Assembly (NCBI RefSeq): GCF_000620785.1
Contig: NZ_JIAI01000002.1
Span: forward strand, 62,001 to 126,000
DNA length: 64,000 bases
Reading direction: 5' to 3'
From: Actinospineispora acaciae DSM 45401
GTDB taxonomy: Bacteria; Actinomycetota; Actinomycetes; Mycobacteriales; Pseudonocardiaceae
Below the pieces are notes generated by a model. It was not told where the DNA came from. It saw nothing but the letters and a program-made list of their open reading frames with translations, and did not search any database. Made by a program: the position numbers and the translations under genes. Below are positions 33,144 through 41,382 of the stretch, one piece after another. Numbering within the stretch: the stretch's first letter is position 1; every line of letters starts with the position of its first letter.

Positions 33144-34495
33144 GCGGCGCGCCGGTCAGGCTGGCCACCACCCTCTCGCTCACCTCCGTGGTGATGTTCG
33201 GCCTGGCGTACATGGCGCCGAGCCTGGTGGTGGTCATCTTCGGGATCATCTCCGCCGCCAGCTCGGGCGCCGCCACCACCGCGTTCGCCCTGTCCACCGG
33301 CGCCATCCTGCTCACCGCGCTCAGCTACGCGAAGATGGCCAGGCACTACCCGGTGTCGGGGTCGGCCTACACCTATGCGCGCCGGCTGCTCGGCTCGCCC
33401 GTCGGCTTCCTTGTCGGCTGGGGCGTGCTGCTGGACTACCTGTTCCTGCCGATGGTCGCCTGGCTGACCCAGGCGCTCTACCTCAACGCGTCGTTCCCTC
33501 AGGTCCCGGTCTGGGCCTGGATCCTGCTCAACGCCGCGCTGACCAGCTCGATCAACATCGCCGGCGTCGTGCTGGCCGACCGGGTGAACCGGCTGCTGAC
33601 CATCGCGGCGGTGACCCTCGTGGTGGTGTTCGCGGCGTACTGCCTGGTCTACCTCGGCCATCACCACCCGGCCTCGTACAGCGCGCCGGTCTGGAACGAG
33701 CACAGCACCGTCACCGGGATCTCCGCGGCGGCGGCGATCGCCGCGTACTCCTACCTCGGGTTCGACGCGGTCACGACCCTGTCGGAGGAGACCCGCGACG
33801 CGGCGCGCACGATCCCGCGAGCCGTCGTCCTGGTGGTCGCCATCGGCGGCACGCTGTTCGTCGCGGTGTCCTACGTCATGCAGCTCGTGCACCCCGGCGG
33901 CCAGTTCGCCGACGAGCAGATCGCCGCGTACGCGATGTCGGTCCAGATCGGCGGCCAGGCCTTCGCCGACTGGCAGAACCTCGCCAGCATCGTCGCCGGG
34001 TTCGGGTCGTGCCTGGCCGTGCAGCTCAGCTCGAGCCGGCTGCTCTACATCATGGGCCGCGACGGTGTGCTGCCCGGGCGGGTGTTCGGGCTGCTCAACG
34101 CGAGGACGAAGACGCCGGTCGTCTGCATCCTGCTGACCGGAGCGATGTGCCTGATCGGGCTGGGGCTCTCGCTCGAGACCGCCACGTCGTTCATCAACTT
34201 CGGCGCGTTCACCGCGTTCACCGCGGTGAACATCTGCACCATTGCTTACTTCGTCCGCAACCGGCGCGGCGCGGGGGTCGGCGTGCTCGGGTACGTCGTG
34301 GTGCCCGTGCTGGCCGCGTGCGTGACCGTCTACATGATCACCCAGCTCAGTGCCGCCGCGATCACCATGGGGGTGTCCTGGATGATTGCCGGGGCCGTCT
34401 ACCTGGTCTGGCTCACCCGGGGGTTCCGGCGGCCGACCCCCGAGCTGGGCATGGACGCGCCGGAGGCGGACGGCGTCAGGACGTCCGGTTCATGA
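33140..34495 (+). CDS. APC-superfamily amino acid permease
   Basis: A 451-residue permease with 12 hydrophobic segments. The APC N-terminal signature is LSLTSVVMFGLAYMAPSLVVVIFGIIS, then YPVSGSAYTYARRLLGSPVGFLVGWGVLLDYLF, and the mid-protein SYLGFDAVTTLSEETRDAARTIPRAVV, as in Puu/Eut-type transporters for amines and amino acids. RLLYIMGRDGVLP follows. It is coupled by a four-base overlap to the amidase-like gene, so its solute is probably the substrate of that enzyme, perhaps an amine or amide. The 3' end overlaps the convergent response-regulator gene by 20 bp. Confidence 0.88.
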   Translation: MSGAPVRLATTLSLTSVVMFGLAYMAPSLVVVIFGIISAASSGAATTAFALSTGAILLTALSYAKMARHYPVSGSAYTYARRLLGSPVGFLVGWGVLLDYLFLPMVAWLTQALYLNASFPQVPVWAWILLNAALTSSINIAGVVLADRVNRLLTIAAVTLVVVFAAYCLVYLGHHHPASYSAPVWNEHSTVTGISAAAAIAAYSYLGFDAVTTLSEETRDAARTIPRAVVLVVAIGGTLFVAVSYVMQLVHPGGQFADEQIAAYAMSVQIGGQAFADWQNLASIVAGFGSCLAVQLSSSRLLYIMGRDGVLPGRVFGLLNARTKTPVVCILLTGAMCLIGLGLSLETATSFINFGAFTAFTAVNICTIAYFVRNRRGAGVGVLGYVVVPVLAACVTVYMITQLSAAAITMGVSWMIAGAVYLVWLTRGFRRPTPELGMDAPEADGVRTSGS

Positions 34496-35135
34496 GGCCG
34501 CTTTCCCAGGCCCAGGCGGCGATTCCGACGCGGTTGCGGACGCCGAGCTTGGTTTGGATGTTGGTCAGGTGGCTTTTGACGGTGCTGAGTGAGATGTAGA
34601 GGCTGGCGGCGATCTCGTGGTTGGTGTGGCCGGCGGCGATGGCCATGATCACTTGTTTTTCGCGCTCGGACAGCGGCCGTGCGGGTTGGGCCGGGGGTCG
34701 GGTGGTGGCCGGTGCGAGGTGCTGGAGCAGCCGCGGGGTGATCGACGGTGAGAGCAGGGCGTGGCCGGTGCTCGCGGCGCGGACGGCCTCGATGAGCAGG
34801 GTGGGGCCGGCGTCCTTGAGGATGAAGCCGACGGCCCCGGCGCGCAGCGCGCCGTAGACGTAGTCGTCGAGGTCGAAGGTGGTCACGATGACCACCTTGA
34901 GCGGGTCGGCGACGCCTGGGCCGGCCAGTGCGCGGGTGACCTCGACGCCGTCGAGGTTCGGCATCCGGATGTCGACCAGGCAGACGTCGGGGCGTAGCCG
35001 TCGGGCCTGGGCAACGGTGTCGGGGCCGTCGGCGGTCTCGGCGATCACGGTGATGTCGGGTTGGTCCTCGAGGATCAGCCGCAGGCCGCCTCGGACCAGC
35101 GCCTGGTCGTCGGCGATGAGGACGGTGATGCTCAC
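34476..35135 (-). CDS. NarL/LuxR-family response regulator
   Basis: A 219-residue response regulator. The receiver domain has the acid pocket Asp9-Asp10 (VLIADDQALVRGGLRLIL), phosphoacceptor Asp55 (CLVDIRMPN) and the Lys in GFILKDAG. The C-terminal LuxR helix-turn-helix reads LSEREKQVIMAIAAGHTNHEIAASLYISLSTVKSHLTNIQTKLGVRNR. The GTG at 35135 overlaps the stop of the sensor kinase gene, so the two form a transcriptionally and translationally coupled pair. The targets are not known; the small membrane-protein and hydrolase genes just upstream of the kinase, on the other strand, are the nearest candidates. Confidence 0.92.
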   Translation of the reverse strand: MSITVLIADDQALVRGGLRLILEDQPDITVIAETADGPDTVAQARRLRPDVCLVDIRMPNLDGVEVTRALAGPGVADPLKVVIVTTFDLDDYVYGALRAGAVGFILKDAGPTLLIEAVRAASTGHALLSPSITPRLLQHLAPATTRPPAQPARPLSEREKQVIMAIAAGHTNHEIAASLYISLSTVKSHLTNIQTKLGVRNRVGIAAWAWESGLMNRTS

Positions 35136-36280
35136 CGAGGGTGTCCCGGCGGGACGGGCAGGGTGGCGCGCACCGACCAGCCCGCGTCGGGTTGGGGGCC
35201 GGCGTGGAGCGTGCCGCCGAGGGCTTCGACGCGTTCGCGCATTCCGACCAGGCCGAACCCGCCGCGGTGGTGGTGTGCTCGTGGTCCTGGTGGGGCGTCG
35301 TCGGTGACCTCGACGGTGAGGGTGTGCGGGTCGTGGGTGACCTCGACGGTGGCCGCTTGGGCGTGCGGGGCGTGGCGGGCGATGTTGGTGAGGGACTCCT
35401 GGACGATCCGGTAGACGGTGGTGGCCACTTCCGGGGGCAGGGTCGGGTGCTCGGCGGGCAGGTTGAGGCGCACGGCGGGTCCGTGCCCGTCGAAGCGGCG
35501 CACCAGTTCGGTGAGCTGCTCGGCTCCGGGGGCCACGGGGGTGTGATGCTCCTCCGTGCGGAGCACGCCGACCACGCGGCGCATGGCGGCCAGCGCGTCG
35601 GTGCCGGCGGTCTCGATGTCCGTCAGGGTGTCGCCGAGTGCCTCGGGGCGCTTGCGGGCGAGGATCCGGCCGGCCTGGGCCTGCAGGATGACGCCGGTGA
35701 TGCTGTGCGCGACGACGTCGTGCAGCTCCCTGGCCAGCGTGAGGCGCTCTTCGCGGCGCACCGTCTCGGTGGCTTCCCGGTGGCGTTGGTCGATGAACCG
35801 CAGCCACAGCCCCACCCCGAGGGCGACGCACCAGGCCACGATCCCGGCCTCGAGCTGGGCGTAGGACGTCCCGGAGCTGGCCGGGGTGAGCCATCCCGCC
35901 GGCAGCACGACGACCCCGGCGGCGACGAGCGCGGCGAGCGGCGCGGGTGCCGCCCGGACCGAGGAGCCGGCGAGCACCAGCAGCGCCAGGGTGGCCGCGA
36001 GGCCCGGCTCACGGGGCAGGTCGGCGAACCGGGCGACCAGACCGGCGACCCCGCCGGCGACCAGGCCGACGGCCGCCGCCCACACCCGGTGGCGCTCGCG
36101 CAGCAGGGCGGCCCCACAGACCACGATCCCGGCGCAGACTCCGAGCACCCAGTGCCGGCCCTGGTTCGCGACCTGGAACGCCGTACCGGCCAGGACCACG
36201 GCGAACGCGAGCCCGAGCCCGGCGTTGACCAGGGTGCCGAACCGCCTCGCCGACGGATCCGATGCGTTCACCCCGCTCAC
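35132..36280 (-). CDS. Sensor histidine kinase (HisKA_3, DesK/NarL-type)
   Basis: A 382-residue kinase. The N-terminal half has about five transmembrane segments (LVNAGLGLAFAVVLAGTAF, HWVLGVCAGIVVCGAALL, and so on). The dimerisation/phosphoacceptor helix is RLTLARELHDVVAHSITGVILQAQAG, with His in the RELHDVVAHS motif. The HATPase is short: VYRIVQESLTNIARHAPHA (N box) and RGGFGLVGMRERVEALGGTL (G box). The GTG at 36280 was chosen because GGGGAG lies eight bases upstream. The signal is unknown; with so little extracytoplasmic sequence it probably senses something in or at the membrane. Confidence 0.9.
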   Translation of the reverse strand: MSGVNASDPSARRFGTLVNAGLGLAFAVVLAGTAFQVANQGRHWVLGVCAGIVVCGAALLRERHRVWAAAVGLVAGGVAGLVARFADLPREPGLAATLALLVLAGSSVRAAPAPLAALVAAGVVVLPAGWLTPASSGTSYAQLEAGIVAWCVALGVGLWLRFIDQRHREATETVRREERLTLARELHDVVAHSITGVILQAQAGRILARKRPEALGDTLTDIETAGTDALAAMRRVVGVLRTEEHHTPVAPGAEQLTELVRRFDGHGPAVRLNLPAEHPTLPPEVATTVYRIVQESLTNIARHAPHAQAATVEVTHDPHTLTVEVTDDAPPGPRAHHHRGGFGLVGMRERVEALGGTLHAGPQPDAGWSVRATLPVPPGHPR

Positions 36281-36392
36281 GTTATGCACTCCCCGCCGCG
36301 CTCCGTACTGGCCGAAAGAACGATCCGTGGTGGCCCGAACCCGTCCGACGGTCGATGTGACCACCGCACCGCGCCCTGCAAGCTCACCGCCC

Positions 36393-36602
36393 GTGACTCA
36401 CATCTATTGGCACGTCCTCGACAGCCTCGCTCCGCTCGCCGACCCGGCCTCGCCGACACCGGACGAACCCAACCAGCCCGGCGTGCTGGTCTACCTCACC
36501 TGGATCTTCGCCGCGGCCGTCGTCCTCGCCGTCCTCTACCTCGCCGCCCGCTACCTCCTGAAACTGACCCGTGGCCGGTCCGGCAAGACCGGGGGTGCGT
36601 AA
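36393..36602 (+). CDS. Small hypothetical membrane protein
   Basis: A 69-residue open frame with one clear transmembrane helix (YLTWIFAAAVVLAVLYLAARYLL, about 34-56). A short acidic, proline-rich outside part (PASPTPDEPNQPG) precedes it and a basic tail (KLTRGRSGKTGG) follows, as expected for a positive-inside single-pass protein. It has no obvious ribosome site before the GTG. It lies in the divergent gap between the sensor kinase gene and the alpha/beta hydrolase gene and reads toward the latter. No family was recognised; it could be a regulatory peptide of the neighbouring system or a chance frame. Confidence 0.45.
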   Translation: MTHIYWHVLDSLAPLADPASPTPDEPNQPGVLVYLTWIFAAAVVLAVLYLAARYLLKLTRGRSGKTGGA

Positions 36603-36745
36603 CACGTTCCTCGCTCCAACAGCACCACAATATTCGGGACGGGGAAATGATGGGGGTTTTCTCAGGGTAGGTCCGGATATCCGGGGCGGGCGGCGGCGGG
36701 CAGGGTTTGGAGCGTTGTTTCCGACCTGGTTTCTGGAGTTATTCA

Positions 36746-38161
36746 ATGGAATTGCCGCGACGGCTGTGCTCGGCCGCGACGGTGGGGTTGCTGTTCTCGG
36801 TTCTCTTTCTCGTCGTGCCGCCGATCCCGGCCGGCGCCGCCCCGGCCCCGGTGGGGGTCGGGGTGGACGAGGAGGAGGTCTCCTTCGCCGGCGGGAACGG
36901 CCTCGTGCTGCACGGAACGGTGGTGACCCCCAAGGGCGCCGCCGGGCCGCTGCCGGCGCTGGCGATGGTCGCCGGGTCCGGAGTGGGTGTGCGGCAGTCC
37001 CATCGGAAGGAAGCGGAGGCGTTCGCCCGTCACGGCGTGGCGACGCTGATCTACGACAAGCGCACGGTCGGCTACTCCGCGGCGCACCGTTCGTACCCGC
37101 TGCTGGCCGAGGACGCCTTGGGGGCGGTGCGTTTTCTGCGCGGCCACGCCGGGGTCGAGCCGACGCGGGTCGGGCTGTGGGGGTTGAGCGAGGGCGGCTG
37201 GGTCGTCCCCCTCGCCGCCGCGCACTCGTCCGACGTCGCGTTCTTGGTGACGGTCGGGGCATCCGGCCTCAGCCCGGCCCGCCAGCAGGCGTGGGCCGAC
37301 GAGAACCAGTTGCGGCACAACGGGATCGCCGGGTCGTTCGTCGACACCCTCGCGGTCAAGCTGCCCCGGGTCGTCGCCGGGAGCCTCGCCGCGCCCGGCG
37401 ACACCCCCAGAGACTATGACCCGGTGCCGACGTGGGAGCGGGTACGACAGCCGGTCCTCGCCCTGTGGGGTGCGCTCGACCAGGACGCTCCGCCTCAGGA
37501 GAGCGCGCACATCATCCAGGCCGCGCTGGACCGGGGCGGCAACCCGCACCACACGGTCCGCTTCCTGCCCGGCGCCGAGCACGCCTTGCACCGCACCTCG
37601 GACGGCTTCAACAAGTCCAAGTCCGCCGACTTCGCCCCCGGCTACCTCGATCCGGTGGCATCCTGGATCAACGGCCTGGCCTCCGGGCTGCCGTCGCCAC
37701 ATGCGGACCCGGCGCCCCACCAGGACCGCCTGAGCACCGCGCAAGTCCCGCCGGCGTGGTACGAGTCCCTGTGGGTGCAGCTCGCGGTGGTGGCGGTCTT
37801 GGTCGTGGTCTTCGCCGGCTACCTGGTGACCGGCCGTGGGCGGGGTGCCGTGGTGCGCCCGGCCCGGTGGCTGTCGGTCGCCGGACTGGCCACCGTGCTG
37901 GGGTTCGCGGCCTACGCGGCGACGCTGGTCCTCTCCGGGGCCGAGGATCCCGGACCACTCCTGGCCGGGCGCCCGCTGCCCTGGTTGGCCCTGCAACTCC
38001 TGGCGGTCAGCGCGGTCGCCGCCGCCGTGGTCACCGGAGTGGCGTGGTGGCGATGCCGGCGTGAAACAGCCGCAACCACCCACGTCCAACTCGGTGCGCT
38101 GTCGGCCGGAGTCGCGATCCTTCTGCCGTGGGCGCTGCACTGGGGCCTGCTGACACCATGA
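36746..38161 (+). CDS. Exported, membrane-anchored alpha/beta hydrolase
   Basis: A 471-residue protein. A signal sequence (about residues 1-32, ending PAGAAPA) leads into an alpha/beta hydrolase domain: VVTPKGAAGPLPALAMVAGSG (oxyanion strand), RHGVATLIYDKRTVG, nucleophile elbow GLWGLSEGGWV, and the late VLALWGALDQDAPP (Asp) and PGAEHALHR (His). It resembles the acyl-peptide hydrolase or dienelactone hydrolase-like EstA group. After about residue 335, three or four transmembrane helices (VQLAVVAVLVVVFAGYLV, LATVLGFAAYAATLVL, LLAVSAVAAAVVTGVAWW, and the last) anchor it. The catalytic domain therefore probably faces outward. The ATG at 36746 has CTGGAG upstream. The function is unknown. Confidence 0.8.
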   Translation: MELPRRLCSAATVGLLFSVLFLVVPPIPAGAAPAPVGVGVDEEEVSFAGGNGLVLHGTVVTPKGAAGPLPALAMVAGSGVGVRQSHRKEAEAFARHGVATLIYDKRTVGYSAAHRSYPLLAEDALGAVRFLRGHAGVEPTRVGLWGLSEGGWVVPLAAAHSSDVAFLVTVGASGLSPARQQAWADENQLRHNGIAGSFVDTLAVKLPRVVAGSLAAPGDTPRDYDPVPTWERVRQPVLALWGALDQDAPPQESAHIIQAALDRGGNPHHTVRFLPGAEHALHRTSDGFNKSKSADFAPGYLDPVASWINGLASGLPSPHADPAPHQDRLSTAQVPPAWYESLWVQLAVVAVLVVVFAGYLVTGRGRGAVVRPARWLSVAGLATVLGFAAYAATLVLSGAEDPGPLLAGRPLPWLALQLLAVSAVAAAVVTGVAWWRCRRETAATTHVQLGALSAGVAILLPWALHWGLLTP

Positions 38162-38203
38162 CCCGGCCGACGTCGCACAACACGAAACAATGACCGACGC
38201 TGG

Positions 38204-39154
38204 TCAAAGCTCAACGGCGGAATCACGATCGGCGTTGCCGACCCGTTCGTTGATCTGGACGCGCAGCTCGGCGACGGCGTTGTCCAGCAGGTCGAGGAAA
38301 GCGACGACAGCGGGTGGTGTGGCGAGCCCGCGCGGGGTGGCGGCGTAGACCGCGCGGACCGGTGCGTCATCGGGATGCAGCGCGGCGAGCACGACGTCGG
38401 GGCGGGTGGCGGCGACGGCGAGCGACGGGATGAGGGTGATGCCCAGGCCCGCCGCGACCAGCCCCTGCCTGGCTATCCACTCGGCGGCCACCAGCGTGAC
38501 GCGGGGGCGGAACCCGACGCGCAGGCTCGCGGTGATCAAGGTGTCCTCGATGCGGCCGCTGCCCGCGACCCAGCGCTCCTCGGCCAGCTCGGCGAGCCGG
38601 AGTACGCGCCGGTGGGCGAGTGGATGGGTGGTCGGCAGCGCGACGAACATGTGATCGTCGATCAGGTGCCTGAGCTCCAGCCGATCGGTGTCGAACGGCC
38701 GGCTCGGTGCGGTGCTCAGGACCGCGACGTCCACCGCACCCGCGTGCAGGCCGGCCACGTGGTCAGGTGTGAAGCCCTCCGAGAGCGTGACGGTGACCTT
38801 GGGGTAGGCCGCGTGGAACGCCGCCATCGCGTGGGGAACGAGCATGGCGTCCGCGGTGCCGAACGCGCCCACCCGCAGGTGCCCGCCGGCGAGGTCGCGG
38901 AGCGCGGCAAGGTCGTCTCGGGCGGCACCGAGCCGGTCGAGTATCGCCTCGGCATGGGAGAGCAGGCACTGACCTTCGGCCGTGAGGCGCACTCCGCGCG
39001 GCAGCCGGTCGAACAACGTGGCACCGGTCGCGCCTTCCAGCGCCGAGACCTGTCGCGAGATCGCCGACTGGGTGTAGCCCATCGCCTCGGCCGCGGCGGT
39101 GAACGATCCGCGCTCGGCAACCTCGCGGAAGACTTCCAACCAGCCGGTGTCCAC
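38204..39154 (-). CDS. LysR-family transcriptional regulator
   Basis: A 316-residue LysR regulator: HTH WLEVFREVAERGSFTAAAEAMGYTQSAISRQVSALEGATGATLFDRLPRGVRLTAEG, then a two-lobe effector domain starting LRVGAFGTADAMLVPHAMAAFHAAYP. Two adjacent GTG codons (39155-39157 and 39152-39154) follow GGGAGG; the second is used here. An upstream in-frame ATG would read across the palindrome at 39169-39183 and is less likely. It is divergent from a RidA-family gene, the usual LysR layout, so activation of that gene by a small-molecule co-inducer is expected. Confidence 0.9.
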   Translation of the reverse strand: MDTGWLEVFREVAERGSFTAAAEAMGYTQSAISRQVSALEGATGATLFDRLPRGVRLTAEGQCLLSHAEAILDRLGAARDDLAALRDLAGGHLRVGAFGTADAMLVPHAMAAFHAAYPKVTVTLSEGFTPDHVAGLHAGAVDVAVLSTAPSRPFDTDRLELRHLIDDHMFVALPTTHPLAHRRVLRLAELAEERWVAGSGRIEDTLITASLRVGFRPRVTLVAAEWIARQGLVAAGLGITLIPSLAVAATRPDVVLAALHPDDAPVRAVYAATPRGLATPPAVVAFLDLLDNAVAELRVQINERVGNADRDSAVEL

Positions 39155-39168
39155 CACGCCTCCCTGCC

Positions 39169-39183
39169 ATGCGAGATACGCAT
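39169..39183. promoter_or_regulatory. LysR box (T-N11-A dyad)
   Basis: ATGCG-AGATA-CGCAT is a perfect inverted repeat containing the LysR T-N11-A motif. It lies 15 bp before the LysR gene and about 90 bp before the RidA-like gene. A partial second copy, CTGCGAGATCATCG, follows at about 39191. This is a typical regulator-binding plus activation-site pair. Confidence 0.75.
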
Positions 39184-39271
39184 GGTACCCCTGCGAGATC
39201 ATCGCTGGTCGCATCGATCGTGACGGGCTTAGCGTGGCGACGAAGCCGCACAGGAGAGGAAGACCAGAGCC

Positions 39272-39670
39272 GTGCCCAGACGAGAGACTGTCGTTCCCGA
39301 GGACATGAAGGACGTTCCTGAGCGGTTTCGGTATTCGCCCGCCGTGAAGGCTGGGCCTTTCCTGTTCATGGCCGGTCAACTGGGGCGCGACGAGCATCTG
39401 AACGTGGTCAAAGACAAGGAGGCACAGTTCACTCGGGCGTTCGAGAACGTCGAGAAGGTGCTGAGTGCGGCTGGGGCTACGTTCGACGATGTCGTGGACA
39501 TGATCACGTACCACACGGACATGCGAGACCTGCAGCTCTTCATCAAAGTGAAGGATCGGTACTTCACAAATCTCGACCGGCTACCGACCTGGACCGCGCT
39601 CGGCGTGGCCGCCCTGGCCATGCCGGGCCTGTTCGCCGAGATCAAATGCACGGCGCTCCTGCCTGATTGA
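39272..39670 (+). CDS. RidA (YjgF/YER057c/UK114) family protein
   Basis: A 132-residue RidA-fold protein: RFRYSPAVKAGPFLFMAGQLGRDEH at the N-terminus, EAQFTRAFENVEKVLSAAGATFDDVVDMITYHTDM in the middle, and LPTWTALGVAALAMPGLFAEIKCTALLP at the end. Archetypal RidA has an active Arg in the block before the last strands (about 105, IEIEA...); here the matching region reads TWTALGVAALAMPG without Arg, so this is a relative and not a canonical 2-aminoacrylate deaminase. It starts with GTG behind GAGAGGAAG. It is divergent from its LysR regulator gene. Confidence 0.85.
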   Translation: MPRRETVVPEDMKDVPERFRYSPAVKAGPFLFMAGQLGRDEHLNVVKDKEAQFTRAFENVEKVLSAAGATFDDVVDMITYHTDMRDLQLFIKVKDRYFTNLDRLPTWTALGVAALAMPGLFAEIKCTALLPD

Positions 39671-40542
39671 TCTCCCGCCGAACTAGCGTATGTGCGGCGG
39701 TCGCGGGATTCGCCGCAGCGTGCGGCCGAATGGCAGACACGCCAGACCGATCGCACCTACGCGCAGTAATAGGAACGCGCCGAGGGCGACGGCCAACCCC
39801 AAGATCATCACCGCTCGGCCCGGTCCACGCTCTTTGCAACTGTGTCGCTCTGGTAGATACCAACTAGGCTGGGCCCAGCAGAAGTAGCGAGTCTGGACAA
39901 TCGCGATGCCTTCAGTATGTTGAGCTCGATGAACGAGCTCGCCTTACGGGCGATCAGTATGTGACCGCGATTGCAATTTGTCTGAGAACCTCACAAGATC
40001 GATCGGCCGGCCGTGGCACCTTTCGAAACGCCTACCGCTTCCGCACGAGCATGAGCGGAGCGCATCTGCTCCTCCGAAAACAGGCAGACCGGAGTCGTTA
40101 ACCAGATCCAATTCAAGTTCTGAGAGTGACGTGCTCGATCCATCTGGTAGCAGGGAAACTATGTCTGCGGGTGCTGTCTTCGAGTTCGGCGAGTTTGAGC
40201 CATTCGTCGAGCACGTGGCCTAACGACACGGCGGAGGACGGACCGCGTGCCTTCTCGGCCTCGGCGACGAGGCGGTTGCGGGCCTTACAACGTGTCGCCT
40301 CGTCGGGGCCGGGGACGGGTCTCTCGGAGGTAGAACAGGCTTTCCGGTTTGCGAGGGCTGGGCTGGCGTGGACGCGGGGCGGAGCGACTTGCCACAGGTT
40401 TTCGATGTCGCGTTGAGGGCGCTTGTCGGCTGGCCGAGCGGCTGCCGTGGGCATGAGTTGAAGGGGTAGCTCAGGTCCACGAGCATGCCCAGAGATCGTT
40501 TGCAAAGTAGCGATCAGTACCATCTGCGCTGGTCACGCTGTG
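39671..40542. other. Gene-poor region beside tRNA
   Basis: This 870-bp stretch lies between the RidA-like gene and the tRNA and is visibly less GC-rich than the rest of the window. No intact gene is convincing. It includes the decayed integrase-like frame at 40113-40523. Its composition and place at the 3' side of a tRNA suggest leftover DNA from an integrated element. Confidence 0.55.
40113..40523 (-). pseudogene. Probable remnant of a tRNA-integrating tyrosine recombinase gene
   Basis: The minus-strand frame contains a segment that reads like the middle of an actinophage/ICE integrase: GPDEATRCKARNRLVAEAEKARG, then SSAVSLGHVLDEWLKLAELEDSTRRH. In complete integrases a lysine/arginine-rich linker, a TLGELLDxWL-type helix and an xxxSTRRxY block follow in this order. 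The frame stops soon after, and no catalytic domain (R...HxxR...Y) was seen in the neighbouring 400 bp in any frame. It ends 20 bp from the 3' end of the tRNA gene, the normal place for such an integrase. The N-terminal 50 residues show no resemblance. The assignment rests on one short region. Confidence 0.45.
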
Positions 40543-40617
40543 TGGGGCAGGTGGGACTCGAACCCACGACCTGACGGATTATGAGTCCGCTGCTCTGACC
40601 GGCTGAGCTACTGCCCC
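40543..40617 (-). tRNA. tRNA with CAT anticodon (Met or Ile2)
   Basis: A 75-nt cloverleaf. The acceptor is GGGGCAG paired with CTGCCCC and discriminator A. The D arm is GCTC/GAGC, the anticodon arm GCGGA-CTCATAA-TCCGT with anticodon CAT (plus-strand 40581-40583), and the T arm GTGGG-TTCGAGT-CCCAC. CCA is not encoded. The U33/A37/A38 loop fits either elongator methionine or lysidine-modified isoleucine-2 tRNA. It is not an initiator: there is no run of three G-C pairs (GGG/CCC) in the anticodon stem. Which one it is cannot be settled by eye. Confidence 0.95.
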
Positions 40618-40637
40618 GGGTGGATGTGGTGGTTAGC

Positions 40638-41261
40638 CTAAGCGGTCGGCTGGGCGAGTGTGGCGGCGAGGTAGGCGCGTAGGACGGTCTTGAGTTCGGT
40701 GACGGCGGTCGGGCGCTCGGCGTCGTCGGCGGAGATGATCGGCGCGAGCATGGCCTGGAAGACGCGGATCATGGTGTGGGCGGCGCGGTCCTGGGCGGCG
40801 GCGGGGAGGTTGCGGGCGGCCAGCATGGCGCGCAGGCGGCCTAGTAGGGCGGACTGGATGGGTTCGGTGGCGTCGACCAGGCCCGGGGGCATGTCGGGGC
40901 GGGCGAAGAGGGCCTTGAAGCCGGGGTTGGCGACGTTGAAGGCGACGATCGGGTCGACGATGCGGTCGATGGCCTCGTCGAGGGTTACGGCGGCGAAGTC
41001 GGTGGTCTCGAACGCCTCGTGGTGGGCGGCGCGCATGTGGGTGACGAAGCGGTCGGCGAGGGCGTGCGCGATCGTCTCCTTGCTGGCGAAGAACTGGTAG
41101 AGCGAGCCGGGGGAGATGCCGGCCTCGGCGGCGATCGCGTTGGTGGTGGCCTTCTCGTAGCCGGCGCGCGCGAAGACCCGGCCGGCGGCGTCCAGGATCT
41201 CGCCGATCCGCCGTTCCCCACGGGCCTGTCGACGTCGCGGTCGTGCCTGGTCGGCGGGCAT
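40638..41261 (-). CDS. TetR-family repressor of the MMPL transporter
   Basis: A 207-residue TetR regulator. The HTH reads RRIGEILDAAGRVFARAGYEKATTNAIAAEAGISPGSLYQFFASKETIAHAL, followed by a helical ligand domain (LDEAIDRIVDPIVAFNVANPGFKALFARPDMPPG). The N-terminus is very basic (RPRRRQARGERR). AAGGAG lies six bases before the ATG at 41261. It is divergent from an MMPL transporter gene with two repeated palindromic sites between them, so autorepression and repression of the pump is the natural reading. The gene ends 20 bp from the tRNA. Confidence 0.9.
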   Translation of the reverse strand: MPADQARPRRRQARGERRIGEILDAAGRVFARAGYEKATTNAIAAEAGISPGSLYQFFASKETIAHALADRFVTHMRAAHHEAFETTDFAAVTLDEAIDRIVDPIVAFNVANPGFKALFARPDMPPGLVDATEPIQSALLGRLRAMLAARNLPAAAQDRAAHTMIRVFQAMLAPIISADDAERPTAVTELKTVLRAYLAATLAQPTA

Positions 41262-41308
41262 GTCGGGCTCCTTGATCGCGAACACGGCAACGAACATGGT
41301 GGCGAACG

Positions 41309-41363
41309 CGAGCGTTTGCTCGTATCTTGGCGGACGGCGGGCGAATACGAATGCTTGCTCGTA
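41309..41363. promoter_or_regulatory. Two TetR operator candidates
   Basis: Two related 23-bp sites occur: one with the dyad CGAGC-GTTT-GCTCG (41309-41322), the other TACGA-ATGCTTGC-TCGTA (41346-41363). Both begin GCGAA and end TTGCTCGTA. The second ends 19 bp before the MMPL start and would block its promoter or ribosome access. Confidence 0.65.
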
Positions 41364-41382
41364 AAAACTACCAAGGAGAGCC

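Noticed and set aside
40543-40617. Initiator tRNA-fMet
   Set aside because: The anticodon stem lacks the three consecutive G-C pairs that mark initiator tRNAs.
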